This document shows, piece by piece, positions 26,293-34,287 of a stretch of DNA of 51,686 bases. A model generated the notes under the pieces. It saw only the letters and a program-made list of their open reading frames with translations, was not told where the DNA came from and searched no databases. This DNA comes from an uncultured Spartobacteria bacterium (GTDB lineage Bacteria; Verrucomicrobiota; Verrucomicrobiia; Chthoniobacterales; Chthoniobacteraceae). How positions within the stretch are numbered: the stretch's first letter is position 1; each line of letters opens with the position of its first letter. The stretch lies in contig CAIURC010000134.1 in assembly GCA_903901425.1 (NCBI GenBank), positions 1 to 51,686 on the forward strand. The letters are read 5' to 3'. The position numbers and the translations under genes are program-made.

Positions 26293-27288
26293 ATGCGATC
26301 CGAGAATCAGACGGTGATGGAGTCGGACCCCCAGACCGGGGAGGGAACACTCTGGCGATGGCTGGTGCGCCGGGTGGACTCGGACTATTTTCCGGAGGGC
26401 GCGGAGGCGGTGAAACGGCAGCCCGACCGGTTTGAATGGAAGCGGTGCGTGCCCTTCCTCTTTCTGCACTTGGGTTGTCTCGGGGTGGCGTGGACCGGGT
26501 GGAGCTGGAGCGCGGTTGGAGTGGCGGTTTTTCTGTACGTAATCCGGATGTTTGCGATCACGGGGTTTTACCACCGGTACTTCTCGCACCGGACATTCCG
26601 GACGAGTCGCTGGGCGCAGTTTTTGTTCGCGGTCTGGGGTAATCTGGCGGTGCAGCGGGGGGCGCTCTGGTGGGCTTCGGTGCACCGGCATCATCACCGG
26701 CACTCGGATCAGGAGGAGGACGTGCATTCTCCTTTGGTGAGCGGGTTCTGGTGGTCGCACATCGGGTGGATGACGAGCAGCCGGAATTTTCCGACGGATT
26801 ACGGGGCGGTGAAGGATCTGGCGAAGTACCCGGAGCTCGTGTTTTTGAACCGGTTCGACATGTTGGTGCCACTGTTGATGGCGGGCGTTCTTTACGGGGT
26901 GGGAGCAATTCTTGGGGCGAACGGGGTGCCCACAAGCGGCTGGCAGATGGTGGTGTGGGGCTTTTTCATCAGCACGGTGGTGCTGTTGCACGGAACGCTG
27001 ATGATCAACTCGCTGGCCCATGTGTTTGGCCGGAAACGGTTTGCGACCGGGGACGACAGCCGGAACAGTTTGTTTCTGGCCCTGATCACTCTGGGGGAGG
27101 GTTGGCACAACAACCATCACCGGTTCATGCATGCCGCCCGGCAGGGGTTTTACTGGTGGGAGATCGATCTGACTTACTACGGCCTGAAGCTGCTGTCCTG
27201 GCTGGGGGTCATCTGGGATTTGAGGCCGGTTCCGGCCGAGGTCTATCAGGAGGCCAAAACCCGCGCCGGATTGGAGGGCGCGGCATGA
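26293..27288 (+). CDS. acyl-CoA/acyl-lipid delta-9 type fatty acid desaturase
   Basis: 331 residues from ATG 26293; earlier (26203) and later (26314) starts are possible and none has a good ribosome binding site. The three histidine boxes of the stearoyl-CoA-type desaturases are intact: HRYFSH (residues 94-99), HRHHH (131-135) and HNNHH near residue 270. Four hydrophobic segments surround them. It introduces a double bond into a long acyl chain using O2 and a diiron site. The stop overlaps the next gene's start (ATGA). A double bond is the substrate that cyclopropane or methyl-transfer enzymes need, so it would feed the methyltransferases downstream. Confidence 0.88.
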   Translation: MRSENQTVMESDPQTGEGTLWRWLVRRVDSDYFPEGAEAVKRQPDRFEWKRCVPFLFLHLGCLGVAWTGWSWSAVGVAVFLYVIRMFAITGFYHRYFSHRTFRTSRWAQFLFAVWGNLAVQRGALWWASVHRHHHRHSDQEEDVHSPLVSGFWWSHIGWMTSSRNFPTDYGAVKDLAKYPELVFLNRFDMLVPLLMAGVLYGVGAILGANGVPTSGWQMVVWGFFISTVVLLHGTLMINSLAHVFGRKRFATGDDSRNSLFLALITLGEGWHNNHHRFMHAARQGFYWWEIDLTYYGLKLLSWLGVIWDLRPVPAEVYQEAKTRAGLEGAA

Positions 27289-28592
27289 AGACGTTGGCGG
27301 TCATTGGAACCGGGATTTCGGGGTTGGGCGTGGCGCATCTGCTCAAGGAGCGGTTCGACATGACCGTTTACGAGCAGAACGGGTATGCCGGAGGGCACAC
27401 CCACACGGTGCTGGTGGACGAGGGCGGGCGCAAACTCCCTGTCGACACTGGGTTCATGGTGTACAACGAGGTCACCTACCCAAACCTGACCCGGTTGTTC
27501 CGGGAACTGGAGGTGGAAACCAAGCCCACGGACATGTCCTTCAGCGTGCAGCATCTGCCCGCGCGGATGGAATACAACGGGTGCAGTTTCAACCAGATCT
27601 TTGGACAGCGCCGCAATGTGTTTCGACCCAAGTTCTGGCGGATGCTGCTCAGCATCGGCCGGTTCAACGCGGAGGCCGTGGCGGCCCTCGGCGATCCTAG
27701 GAACGCAGATCTCACCCTCAAAGAGTGGGTCCGGGAACGGGGATACACCCCGGAGTTCATGGAGCTTTACCTCGTGCCGATGAGCAGCGCGGTCTGGTCC
27801 ACGCCGCCTGAACTCATGGAGGAGTTTCCCGCCACCACGCTCATCCGGTTCTGGCACAATCATGGTTTTTTGGGGATGCACACCCATCATCCATGGCGGA
27901 CCGTGGTGAATGGCGCGCGGTCCTATGTTTCCCGAATCACCGGCCCCTTGGGCAACCGGCTTCAGTTGGGGCGCCGCGCCGCGCGGGTGAGCCGGTCCGA
28001 GGTTCCGGGCAAGGTCCGTGTCACCTGCGAAGACGGTCACCAGGCGGACTATGACAAGGTGGTGCTGGCCTGTCATGGGGACCAAGCGCTCAGGCTTCTT
28101 TCAGACCCGACTCCAGACGAGGCGCGGTTGCTGGGCGAGTTTAAGTACCAGAAAAACTCGGTCCTTCTTCACTCGGACGAATCTGTGATGCCGCGCCGGC
28201 GCCGGTGCTGGGCTTCGTGGAACTACCGGTTGGACGGTAAGGAAGAAGGCGGCATCCTGCCTAGCACGCACTATTGGATGAACCGGCTCCAAGGTGTTTC
28301 GGACCGGCGCAATTATTTTGTGTCGTTGAATGCCGGGCATTTGGTGAACGAGAAGAAGGTGCTTCGGCGTCTGGAGTACGAGCATCCCCTGTTCAACCTC
28401 GGGGCGATTCGTGCTCAGGCCGAGCTTCCCGGATTGAACCGGATCGGGCCGGATCAGACCACGTATTATAGTGGAGCATGGTTCCGGTACGGCTTTCACG
28501 AGGACGGCCTGACCAGTGCGCTGGAGTGCGCCCGGGCCATTTCCGGGGAGGAACTCTGGGAGGGGGCGCCCGGATGGGCTGCGCACCGTTGA
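27285..28592 (+). CDS. FAD-dependent amine-oxidase-like oxidoreductase
   Basis: 435 residues. The ADP-binding beta-alpha-beta fold opens the protein: VIGTGISGLG (residues 6-15) then YEQNGYAGGHTHT. The motif PVDTGFMVYNEVTYPNL is characteristic of the flavoprotein that accompanies cyclopropane fatty acid synthase genes and DUF1365. A C-terminal FAD-contact strand with YYSGAWFRYGFHEDGL is also typical. It is thought to oxidise or reduce a lipid substrate; in related UfaD-type systems a flavoprotein desaturates a methylated fatty acid. It overlaps the desaturase by 4 nt and the DUF1365 gene by 19 nt. Confidence 0.88.
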   Translation: MKTLAVIGTGISGLGVAHLLKERFDMTVYEQNGYAGGHTHTVLVDEGGRKLPVDTGFMVYNEVTYPNLTRLFRELEVETKPTDMSFSVQHLPARMEYNGCSFNQIFGQRRNVFRPKFWRMLLSIGRFNAEAVAALGDPRNADLTLKEWVRERGYTPEFMELYLVPMSSAVWSTPPELMEEFPATTLIRFWHNHGFLGMHTHHPWRTVVNGARSYVSRITGPLGNRLQLGRRAARVSRSEVPGKVRVTCEDGHQADYDKVVLACHGDQALRLLSDPTPDEARLLGEFKYQKNSVLLHSDESVMPRRRRCWASWNYRLDGKEEGGILPSTHYWMNRLQGVSDRRNYFVSLNAGHLVNEKKVLRRLEYEHPLFNLGAIRAQAELPGLNRIGPDQTTYYSGAWFRYGFHEDGLTSALECARAISGEELWEGAPGWAAHR

Positions 28593-29383
28593 GATCCTGC
28601 CTCTACGAATGCACGGTGATGCATCACCGTCTGGTGCCGCGGCGGCACCGGTTCAATTACCGGGTTTTTCTTTTCTGCCTCGATCTGGACGAGTTGGATG
28701 CGGTCGCAGAGAACGTGGCCGGGTTCAGTCGGAACGCGTGGAACTTCTACTGTTTCAGGGACCGCGATCATCTGCCGTTGCCGGGCCGGGATTTGAAGGA
28801 ATCCCTGCGCGGGTATCTCGCCGGGGAAGGTGTGGACTGGCCAGAGTCGGGGCGCGCGGTGCTCGTCACGTTTCCGAGGGTTCTGGGATATGTGTTCAAT
28901 CCGGTCTCGTTTTATTTCTGTTTTGATGGGGAGGGAGAACCGCTGTGCGCGGTGGCGGAGGTAGGCAACACTTTTGGGGAATTGAAGCCCTACCTTCTCC
29001 GAGACCGTCAGCCGGGGGGCGGGTTCCGGCGGGTGGTGCCCAAGCACTTTTACGTGTCGCCGTTCTCGGACCTGGATTTGTGTTTTGACTTCCAGCTCCG
29101 GTTGCCCGGGGAACGGCTCCAGGTGCGGGTGGATGACCGACGGGGCGACTCCAAGGAGTTGCTGAGCACGGTGGCTGGCCGCCGGGTGGACCTCGACAGC
29201 TGGACGCTTTTTTGGATGACGCTCAAGTATCCGCTGATTACGCTCCGGGTGATCTTTCTAATCCACTGGAACGCGCTGTTGATTTGGGCAAAGCGCGTGC
29301 CCTTCCATCAGAAGACCGCGAACATGCATTTGCAGCGTGGAGTGTTGAGGTCGCGAGATCGAGCAGGGCAACCATCACCATGA
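28574..29383 (+). CDS. DUF1365 family protein
   Basis: 269 residues from ATG 28574. It starts SCLYECTVMHHRLVPRRHRF, the family's opening (a 'Y.G.V.H.R..P..H.F' pattern), and has FPRVLGYVFNPVSFYFCFD and VPKHFYVSPFSDLD, both standard DUF1365 blocks. Soluble, with no catalytic residues established for the family. DUF1365 nearly always sits between a FAD oxidoreductase and a CFA synthase, exactly as here, and overlaps both neighbours (19 nt and 4 nt). Its role is presumed to be in the same fatty-acid modification. Confidence 0.88.
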   Translation: MGCAPLRSCLYECTVMHHRLVPRRHRFNYRVFLFCLDLDELDAVAENVAGFSRNAWNFYCFRDRDHLPLPGRDLKESLRGYLAGEGVDWPESGRAVLVTFPRVLGYVFNPVSFYFCFDGEGEPLCAVAEVGNTFGELKPYLLRDRQPGGGFRRVVPKHFYVSPFSDLDLCFDFQLRLPGERLQVRVDDRRGDSKELLSTVAGRRVDLDSWTLFWMTLKYPLITLRVIFLIHWNALLIWAKRVPFHQKTANMHLQRGVLRSRDRAGQPSP

Positions 29384-30648
29384 GCGAGACCACTTGTGAA
29401 AGAGCCACAGCCGTCGGAACGGCGGAGGGCGGCTGGTACCAGACCTTGGTGCTTCAGGCGTTGGGCAGAATGACCCTCGGACACCTCCACATGACCTTGC
29501 CTGGGGGCAGGACATTCGTGGTCGGATCCCCGGGGGCCGAACTCTCGGCAACGGTCCGCGTGGTGAACCCGGATTTCTTTCGGAAATGCGTGTTGTTCGG
29601 GGACGTGGGGTTCGGCGAGGCCTATTTGGATGGGGACTGGGAGACAGACAGCCTAGCGCGTGTGATTGCGTGGGCGGTCACCAACTTGGAGACAAACCCT
29701 GCGTTTGCCGCGGCACCTGGCCGTCTGCCGCTGATGAATTTCCTGCAGTGGATCAACCGGTTCAAACACTGGTTGCGGCCGAACAGTGTCCAGACGAGCC
29801 GGCGCAACATCTCCGACCATTACGATCTGGGGAACGACTTCTACCGGCTCTGGCTGGACCCGACGATGACGTACTCGAGCGCGTATTTCACGCGGCAAGG
29901 GCAGGGGTTGGAGGACGCGCAGCGGGCAAAGTACGATGCGTTGTGCCAGAAGGTACGGTTGCAGGCGTCCGATCATCTCTTGGAGATTGGAAGCGGCTGG
30001 GGCGGGTTCAGCGTGCATGCCGCACGAAATTACGGGTGCCGAATCACGACGGTCACGATCTCTGAGGAACAGTACCGGTACGCCAAGGAGCGGTTTGAGC
30101 GGGAGGGCGTGTCGGACCGTGTGGAGATCCTGCTCAAGGATTACCGGGCCGTGGAGGGGAAGTTCGACAAGGTGGTGTCGATCGAGATGATGGAGGCAAT
30201 CGGGGACCGTTACCTTGAGGTCTACTGTGCCAAGCTCCATGAGGTGCTCAAGCCCGAGGGCTTGATTGGACTGCAGTACATCACCGTGCCCGACTGCCGG
30301 CATGCCGATCTCCTGCGAGGCGTGGATTTCATCCAGAAACACATTTTCCCGGGCTCGCTTCTACTCAGTGTGGGGCGGGTAAACGAGGCGATGAACCGCA
30401 CCGGCAACCTGTTCCTGCACGGACTGGAGGACATGGGCGCCTCCTATGCCCGTACGCTGCACCTGTGGTGGGAGACGTTCAACCAGAAGCTCGCGGAGGT
30501 GCGCGCGCAGGGGTTCGACGACCGGTTCATCCGGAAATGGAACTATTACCTGCAGTATTGCGAGGCGGCGTTTGCCACCCGGAACATCAGCGTGGTTCAG
30601 GCGGTTTATACACGTCCGCACAACCGGTTCCTGCACGAGGAGTTCTGA
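29380..30648 (+). CDS. cfa: cyclopropane-fatty-acyl-phospholipid synthase-like methyltransferase
   Basis: 422 residues from ATG 29380. The family block HYDLGNDFYRLWLDPTMTYS leads into SSAYF; the Cys found at this point in E. coli Cfa is Ser167 here, as in many proteobacterial homologues. SAM motif I is LEIGSGWGGFS (201-211). VSIEMMEAIGDRY and the C-terminal EDMGASYARTLHLWWETF follow, with acidic and His residues near the bicarbonate site. It uses SAM to add a methylene (or methyl) carbon to an acyl double bond in membrane lipids. The N-terminal 120 residues carry the lipid-binding domain of full-length Cfa. The product (cyclopropane or methyl-branched) cannot be decided from sequence. Confidence 0.9.
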   Translation: MSETTCERATAVGTAEGGWYQTLVLQALGRMTLGHLHMTLPGGRTFVVGSPGAELSATVRVVNPDFFRKCVLFGDVGFGEAYLDGDWETDSLARVIAWAVTNLETNPAFAAAPGRLPLMNFLQWINRFKHWLRPNSVQTSRRNISDHYDLGNDFYRLWLDPTMTYSSAYFTRQGQGLEDAQRAKYDALCQKVRLQASDHLLEIGSGWGGFSVHAARNYGCRITTVTISEEQYRYAKERFEREGVSDRVEILLKDYRAVEGKFDKVVSIEMMEAIGDRYLEVYCAKLHEVLKPEGLIGLQYITVPDCRHADLLRGVDFIQKHIFPGSLLLSVGRVNEAMNRTGNLFLHGLEDMGASYARTLHLWWETFNQKLAEVRAQGFDDRFIRKWNYYLQYCEAAFATRNISVVQAVYTRPHNRFLHEEF

Positions 30649-30703
30649 ACGGGTGTCACTTTTGAGCGTCCACGAGAGTCCACGAGAAAACCCAAACTGA
30701 ATT

Positions 30704-31033
30704 ATGATCTGGTTTCTGAGAATCGCATTTCTGGGGGTGCTGGCCAGCATGCTCTGGGTCACGACTTGGGCCAGTTTGCAGCAGTCCATTTTGCAGATCC
30801 CGCGGGAGGTCTGGGGAAACCCATGGTTTGTGGCGACCCTGTTCGACACCTATTTTGCGTTCCTCACCTTTTATCTGTGGGTCGCCTACCGGGAGAAAGG
30901 ATGGGTGGCACGGATCCTCTGGCTGCTGGGTGTGCTCGTGCTGGGCAACATTGCCATGGCTTCTTACATGCTGCTGGTGCTCTTCCGGTTGCCGCCGGAC
31001 GCGCCCATGCGTGCGGTTCTGGTCCGGGACTGA
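30704..31033 (+). CDS. small membrane protein, DUF1475-like
   Basis: 109 residues with three hydrophobic helices (about 3-25, 40-62 and 68-93). WGNPWFVATLFDTYFAFLTFYLW-like sequence around residues 38-60, with NPWFVATLFDTY, agrees with DUF1475 proteins, which are frequently found in the same kind of gene set. No catalytic motif. It starts 55 nt after the CFA synthase stop, and the next gene starts 2 nt after its own stop. Assignment to DUF1475 is by pattern and context. Confidence 0.7.
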   Translation: MIWFLRIAFLGVLASMLWVTTWASLQQSILQIPREVWGNPWFVATLFDTYFAFLTFYLWVAYREKGWVARILWLLGVLVLGNIAMASYMLLVLFRLPPDAPMRAVLVRD

Positions 31034-31035
31034 CC

Positions 31036-31542
31036 ATGAAGGTGCACATGGAACGGGGGGGAGATTCGGGTTTTTTCAGGCGCAGAGTTGTGCAGCCGGT
31101 GCTGGAACAGCTCAGGCAGGGAATCACCCCGGAACGGATCGCCTGGAGTGTCGCGTTGGGCTTCGTGGTGGGGGTCGTTCCGGTGCTGGGGATCGCCACC
31201 GGTCTTTGTGCGCTGGCGGGTTGGTGGCTGCGGCTCAACCAGCCGGTGATCCAGATGGTGAACTACCTCGCTTACCCGCTCCAGATCGCACTCCTGCTCC
31301 CGTTTTACCGGGCCGGCGAGACGCTTCTGGGCCGGGACCATCTCCCGCTCTCCCTAGAAGCCATCACGGGCCGGTTTCGGGAGGGGTTCTGGGTTTTTCT
31401 GCGCGAATTTGGCGGTGTGCTGGCGGGCGGGGTTCTGGTCTGGCTTTTGGTGGCGCCGGTGGCGGCGTTTGCATTGTATGGGGTGCTGCGTCCCGTCCTG
31501 CGCGGGGTGGCAGGACGGATTCAGAACGGGGGAGGGCGCTGA
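31036..31542 (+). CDS. DUF2062 membrane protein
   Basis: 168 residues from ATG 31036. The DUF2062 signature is present: TPERIAWSVALGFVVGVVPV followed by a second helix and LNQPVIQMVNYLAYPLQIAL. Two to three membrane segments follow, with a C-terminal segment (about 128-152). The family is of unknown biochemical role and recurs next to glycosyltransferases and lipid genes. Here it lies inside the lipid-modification operon and abuts the DUF1295 gene with no gap (its stop ends at 31542). The frame extends upstream within the DUF1475 gene and those starts are rejected. Confidence 0.8.
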   Translation: MKVHMERGGDSGFFRRRVVQPVLEQLRQGITPERIAWSVALGFVVGVVPVLGIATGLCALAGWWLRLNQPVIQMVNYLAYPLQIALLLPFYRAGETLLGRDHLPLSLEAITGRFREGFWVFLREFGGVLAGGVLVWLLVAPVAAFALYGVLRPVLRGVAGRIQNGGGR

Positions 31543-32352
31543 ATGGGACTTGTTGAGACGGCGGGGTTGGGAGCAGCGGTGTCGCTGGTGTTTTTCGCAG
31601 TGGTCTGGGCAATCAGTGTCCGGGTCAAAAACTACGGGTTTCTGGACGTGGCATTTTCGTACGGGCTGCTGGTGTTGTTGCCGGTGTACTGGGCGGTTGG
31701 GGGCGCGCCTTGGGAGCGGAAAGCGCTATTTGGGGTGGCCGGTATTCTGTGGAGTGTGCGGCTCGGGACGTACATTTTGAGGCGGGTGGTCCGGCATCAT
31801 CCGGTGGAGGATGTGCGCTATGAGAAGCTGAGGGCGAGCTGGCCAGGGCCATGGCGGTTTCTGGTTTTTTTCGAGATCCAAGCCCTGCTGGTCGTGGTGT
31901 TTTCGCTGCCGTTTCTTTTTTCGGCGTTTAATCCGGAGGCGCGGCTGGGCTGGGTCGAGTTGGCGGGCGTGGCACTGGCGTTTTTTGCGCTGGGTGGGGA
32001 GGCGTTGGCGGATGCGCAGATGGCCCGGTTTAAGGCGGATCCTGCAAACCGGGGGCAGGTTTGCGAGGCCGGCCTGTGGCGGTATTCAAGGCACCCGAAC
32101 TATTTTTTTGAGTCGCTGGTATGGTGGGGGTTCTTTCTCGGGGCACTCGGGTCGGCGCACGGTGTGTGGACGGTGGTCTGCCCCCTGTTGATGACCCATT
32201 TTCTCTGCCGCGTAACCGGAATCCCGCTGACAGAGGAGTACGCGCTGCGGAGCAAGGGGGAGGCCTACCGCCGTTACCAGCGGACCACTAGCGCGTTTGT
32301 GCCGTGGTTTCGGAAAGAAGATACGCCAGAATCCAAAGTTCATGAACCTTGA
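31543..32352 (+). CDS. DUF1295 (steroid 5-alpha-reductase C-terminal-like) membrane enzyme
   Basis: 269 residues with about seven membrane helices. The C-terminal half carries QVCEAGLWRYSRHPNYFFES, the NADPH/substrate signature shared with steroid 5-alpha-reductases and isoprenylcysteine methyltransferases, ending YRRYQRTTSAFVPWF. DUF1295 members are thought to reduce an activated double bond, or to act as integral-membrane oxidoreductases of lipids. In several phyla DUF1295 lies beside CFA-type methyltransferases, consistent with reducing a methylene intermediate to a methyl branch, as in tuberculostearic-type acid synthesis by BfaA/TmsA (there a different reductase). The 3' end overlaps the next methyltransferase by 11 nt. 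Confidence 0.85.
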   Translation: MGLVETAGLGAAVSLVFFAVVWAISVRVKNYGFLDVAFSYGLLVLLPVYWAVGGAPWERKALFGVAGILWSVRLGTYILRRVVRHHPVEDVRYEKLRASWPGPWRFLVFFEIQALLVVVFSLPFLFSAFNPEARLGWVELAGVALAFFALGGEALADAQMARFKADPANRGQVCEAGLWRYSRHPNYFFESLVWWGFFLGALGSAHGVWTVVCPLLMTHFLCRVTGIPLTEEYALRSKGEAYRRYQRTTSAFVPWFRKEDTPESKVHEP

Positions 32353-33367
32353 CCATCTGCTTGAAACCGGACTCGTTCCGGACCCGTTGATCCGGATCGG
32401 GATCCGGTATTTGCTCTGGAAAACGCTGCGCGACAAGCGGGCGGACACCGCCGAGGCGCGGCAGGAGGCCGTGATGCGGCACGTTGAAGGACTCCGCCGG
32501 AGCGGGATTGCGGAGCAGACGGCCGCTGCGAACGAACAGCATTACGAGGTGCCGACGCGCTTCTACCAGTGCGCGCTCGGGCGCCGTCTCAAGTACAGTT
32601 CGGGCCTGTGGCAGGATGGGGATACCCTGGATCAATCCGAGGAGCGGATGCTGGCTTTGAGCTGTGAACGCGCCGAGCTTGCGGACGGTCAGCGGATCTT
32701 GGAACTGGGCTGCGGCTGGGGATCCCTGTCGCTCTGGATGGCCGAGAAGTATCCGGGCGCCCGGATCACCGGGGTGTCCAATTCCCGGACCCAGAAGGAA
32801 TACATTGACGCGGAGGCGGCCCGGCGCGGGTTTCGGAACTTGGAGATCGTGACGGCGGACATGAACGTGTTTGAGCCTGCTCCGGGTTATGACCGGGTGG
32901 TTTCGGTGGAGATGTTCGAGCACATGAAGAACTACGATTTGCTCATGGCCAAGGTGAGCCGTGCGCTGGTGAGCGGGGGTAAACTTTTCGTCCACATTTT
33001 TACGCACCGGGACATCGCCTACCACTATGAAGACCAGGGCGATAAGGACTGGATCACCCGGTATTTTTTCGCGGGTGGCCAGATGCCATCGGATCATCTG
33101 CTCCTTCATTTCCAAGAGGCGCTGCGGATTGAGAAACACTGGGTGGTGAACGGCACCCATTATTCCAAGACCTCTGAGGCTTGGCTGAAGAACATGGACG
33201 CACACCGGGCCGAGATTTGGCCGCTTTTTGAGGAGACCTATGGGCCCGGTGCGGCGCAGCGCTGGTGGTCCTATTGGCGGATCTTTTTCATGTCGTGCGC
33301 CGAGCTTTGGGGGTACGCAGGCGGAGAGGAATGGTTCGTGTCGCATTACCGGTTCCGGAAACCATGA
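32342..33367 (+). CDS. second CFA-type SAM methyltransferase, coclaurine N-methyltransferase-like
   Basis: 341 residues from ATG 32342. The substrate loop reads HYEVPTRFYQCALGRRLKYS then SGLW, closer to the coclaurine N-methyltransferase/CNMT-like branch than to classical Cfa, whose counterpart is HYDxGNDFY. SAM motif I is LELGCGWGSLSLW (119-131), and SVEMFEHMKNYD follows. It lacks the long N-terminal lipid domain of the first CFA synthase. Two methyltransferases in one operon suggest two different methyl-transfer steps, or different acceptors. It overlaps DUF1295 by 11 nt and the TPR gene by 4 nt. Confidence 0.85.
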   Translation: MNLDHLLETGLVPDPLIRIGIRYLLWKTLRDKRADTAEARQEAVMRHVEGLRRSGIAEQTAAANEQHYEVPTRFYQCALGRRLKYSSGLWQDGDTLDQSEERMLALSCERAELADGQRILELGCGWGSLSLWMAEKYPGARITGVSNSRTQKEYIDAEAARRGFRNLEIVTADMNVFEPAPGYDRVVSVEMFEHMKNYDLLMAKVSRALVSGGKLFVHIFTHRDIAYHYEDQGDKDWITRYFFAGGQMPSDHLLLHFQEALRIEKHWVVNGTHYSKTSEAWLKNMDAHRAEIWPLFEETYGPGAAQRWWSYWRIFFMSCAELWGYAGGEEWFVSHYRFRKP

Positions 33368-34206
33368 AAACTTTGTCTCAGGCCGCTTGGAACGGAGGGC
33401 CGGGTTCGATCAGGCGCGGAGCTGGATGGGTGCGCGGCACAGGCTGTGTGCTGGCCTTGGTTGGGGGAATCCTGTGTTCCAGATTGGAGGCTGCGCCGAT
33501 GGCGCTTACCGGGCCTGCGGCCGAGTGGGTTCGGAAGGGGGATCTGCTGGATGAAAAACTCCGGACCCGCGAATCGCTGGCGGCCTATGAGGAAGCCGAC
33601 CGGCAACAGCCTGGAAACGCCGAAATCCTGCGGCGGATTGCCAGGGAACATTGTCTGGCGATGGTGGACACCGATTCCAAGAAGGAGAAACAGGCGTGTG
33701 CGGAGAAGGGGTTGGAGTTCGCCAAGCGCGCGGTGGCAGCGGATCCGGGCAACGCGATGGCGCATCTCGCGCTTGCGGTGTGCTATGGACGGGTGGCGCC
33801 GTACTGCGATGGAAAGACGAAGATTGCGTATTCGCGGCTGATCAAAGAGGAGACCGACAAATCCATCGCGATCGATCCGGGAAACGACTACGCCTACCAC
33901 CTGCTGGGCGCATGGGACTACGAACTCGCGGGACTGAATCCGGTGCTGCGGGCCCTAGCGAAAGTGGTTTACGGGGAACTGCCGGCTGCCTCGTACGAGA
34001 AGTCGGCGGAGTATTTTGAGAGGGCTGCGAAAATGGCGCCGGACCGTCTGGCGCACCATGTGCAGCTGGGAAGGACTTACCTTGCGCAGGGGCGTCGGAA
34101 GGAAGCGCTGGCTTCGTTGGAGCGCGGCTTGGCGCTTCCCGACAGAGAAAAGGACGATCCGTACACCCGGCAGTTGGGCGTTGAGGCGTTGAAAAAGCTG
34201 AAGTAG
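33364..34206 (+). CDS. exported TPR-repeat protein
   Basis: 280 residues from ATG 33364, which overlaps the methyltransferase stop by 4 nt. A basic N terminus and a hydrophobic stretch (CVLALVGGILCSRLEAAPMA) suggest a signal peptide. Helical repeats follow: ESLAAYEEADRQQPGNAEIL, then FAKRAVAADPGNAMAHLALA, IAIDPGNDYAYHLLGAWDYE and YFERAAKMAPDRLAHHVQLG, giving four or more TPR-like units with the usual Pro at the end of each. No catalytic domain. It is the last gene of the operon and may scaffold periplasmic partners. A hairpin 21 nt downstream may terminate the transcript. Confidence 0.8.
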   Translation: MKTLSQAAWNGGPGSIRRGAGWVRGTGCVLALVGGILCSRLEAAPMALTGPAAEWVRKGDLLDEKLRTRESLAAYEEADRQQPGNAEILRRIAREHCLAMVDTDSKKEKQACAEKGLEFAKRAVAADPGNAMAHLALAVCYGRVAPYCDGKTKIAYSRLIKEETDKSIAIDPGNDYAYHLLGAWDYELAGLNPVLRALAKVVYGELPAASYEKSAEYFERAAKMAPDRLAHHVQLGRTYLAQGRRKEALASLERGLALPDREKDDPYTRQLGVEALKKLK

Positions 34207-34227
34207 GAAACCCCGGCCGGAAAAGAA

Positions 34228-34258
34228 GAAGGGCAGGATTCGGTGAATCCTGCCCTTC
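34228..34258 (-). terminator. intrinsic terminator between convergent genes
   Basis: A perfect 14-bp stem (GAAGGGCAGGATTC / GAATCCTGCCCTTC) with a three-base loop. Read on the minus strand it is followed by TTCTTTT, so it terminates the porin gene that ends 30 nt away. On the plus strand there is no T run, though it may still halt the lipid operon. Confidence 0.75.
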
Positions 34259-34287
34259 CGGGAATCAGAGTTGAAGCGGTTGACTGC

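Noticed and set aside
25051-27132. A 693-codon open frame on the minus strand
   Set aside because: It lies exactly antisense to the DUF1080, lipocalin and desaturase genes, which have clear domains. The translation is rich in His, Pro and Arg as expected from the complement of GC-rich codons.
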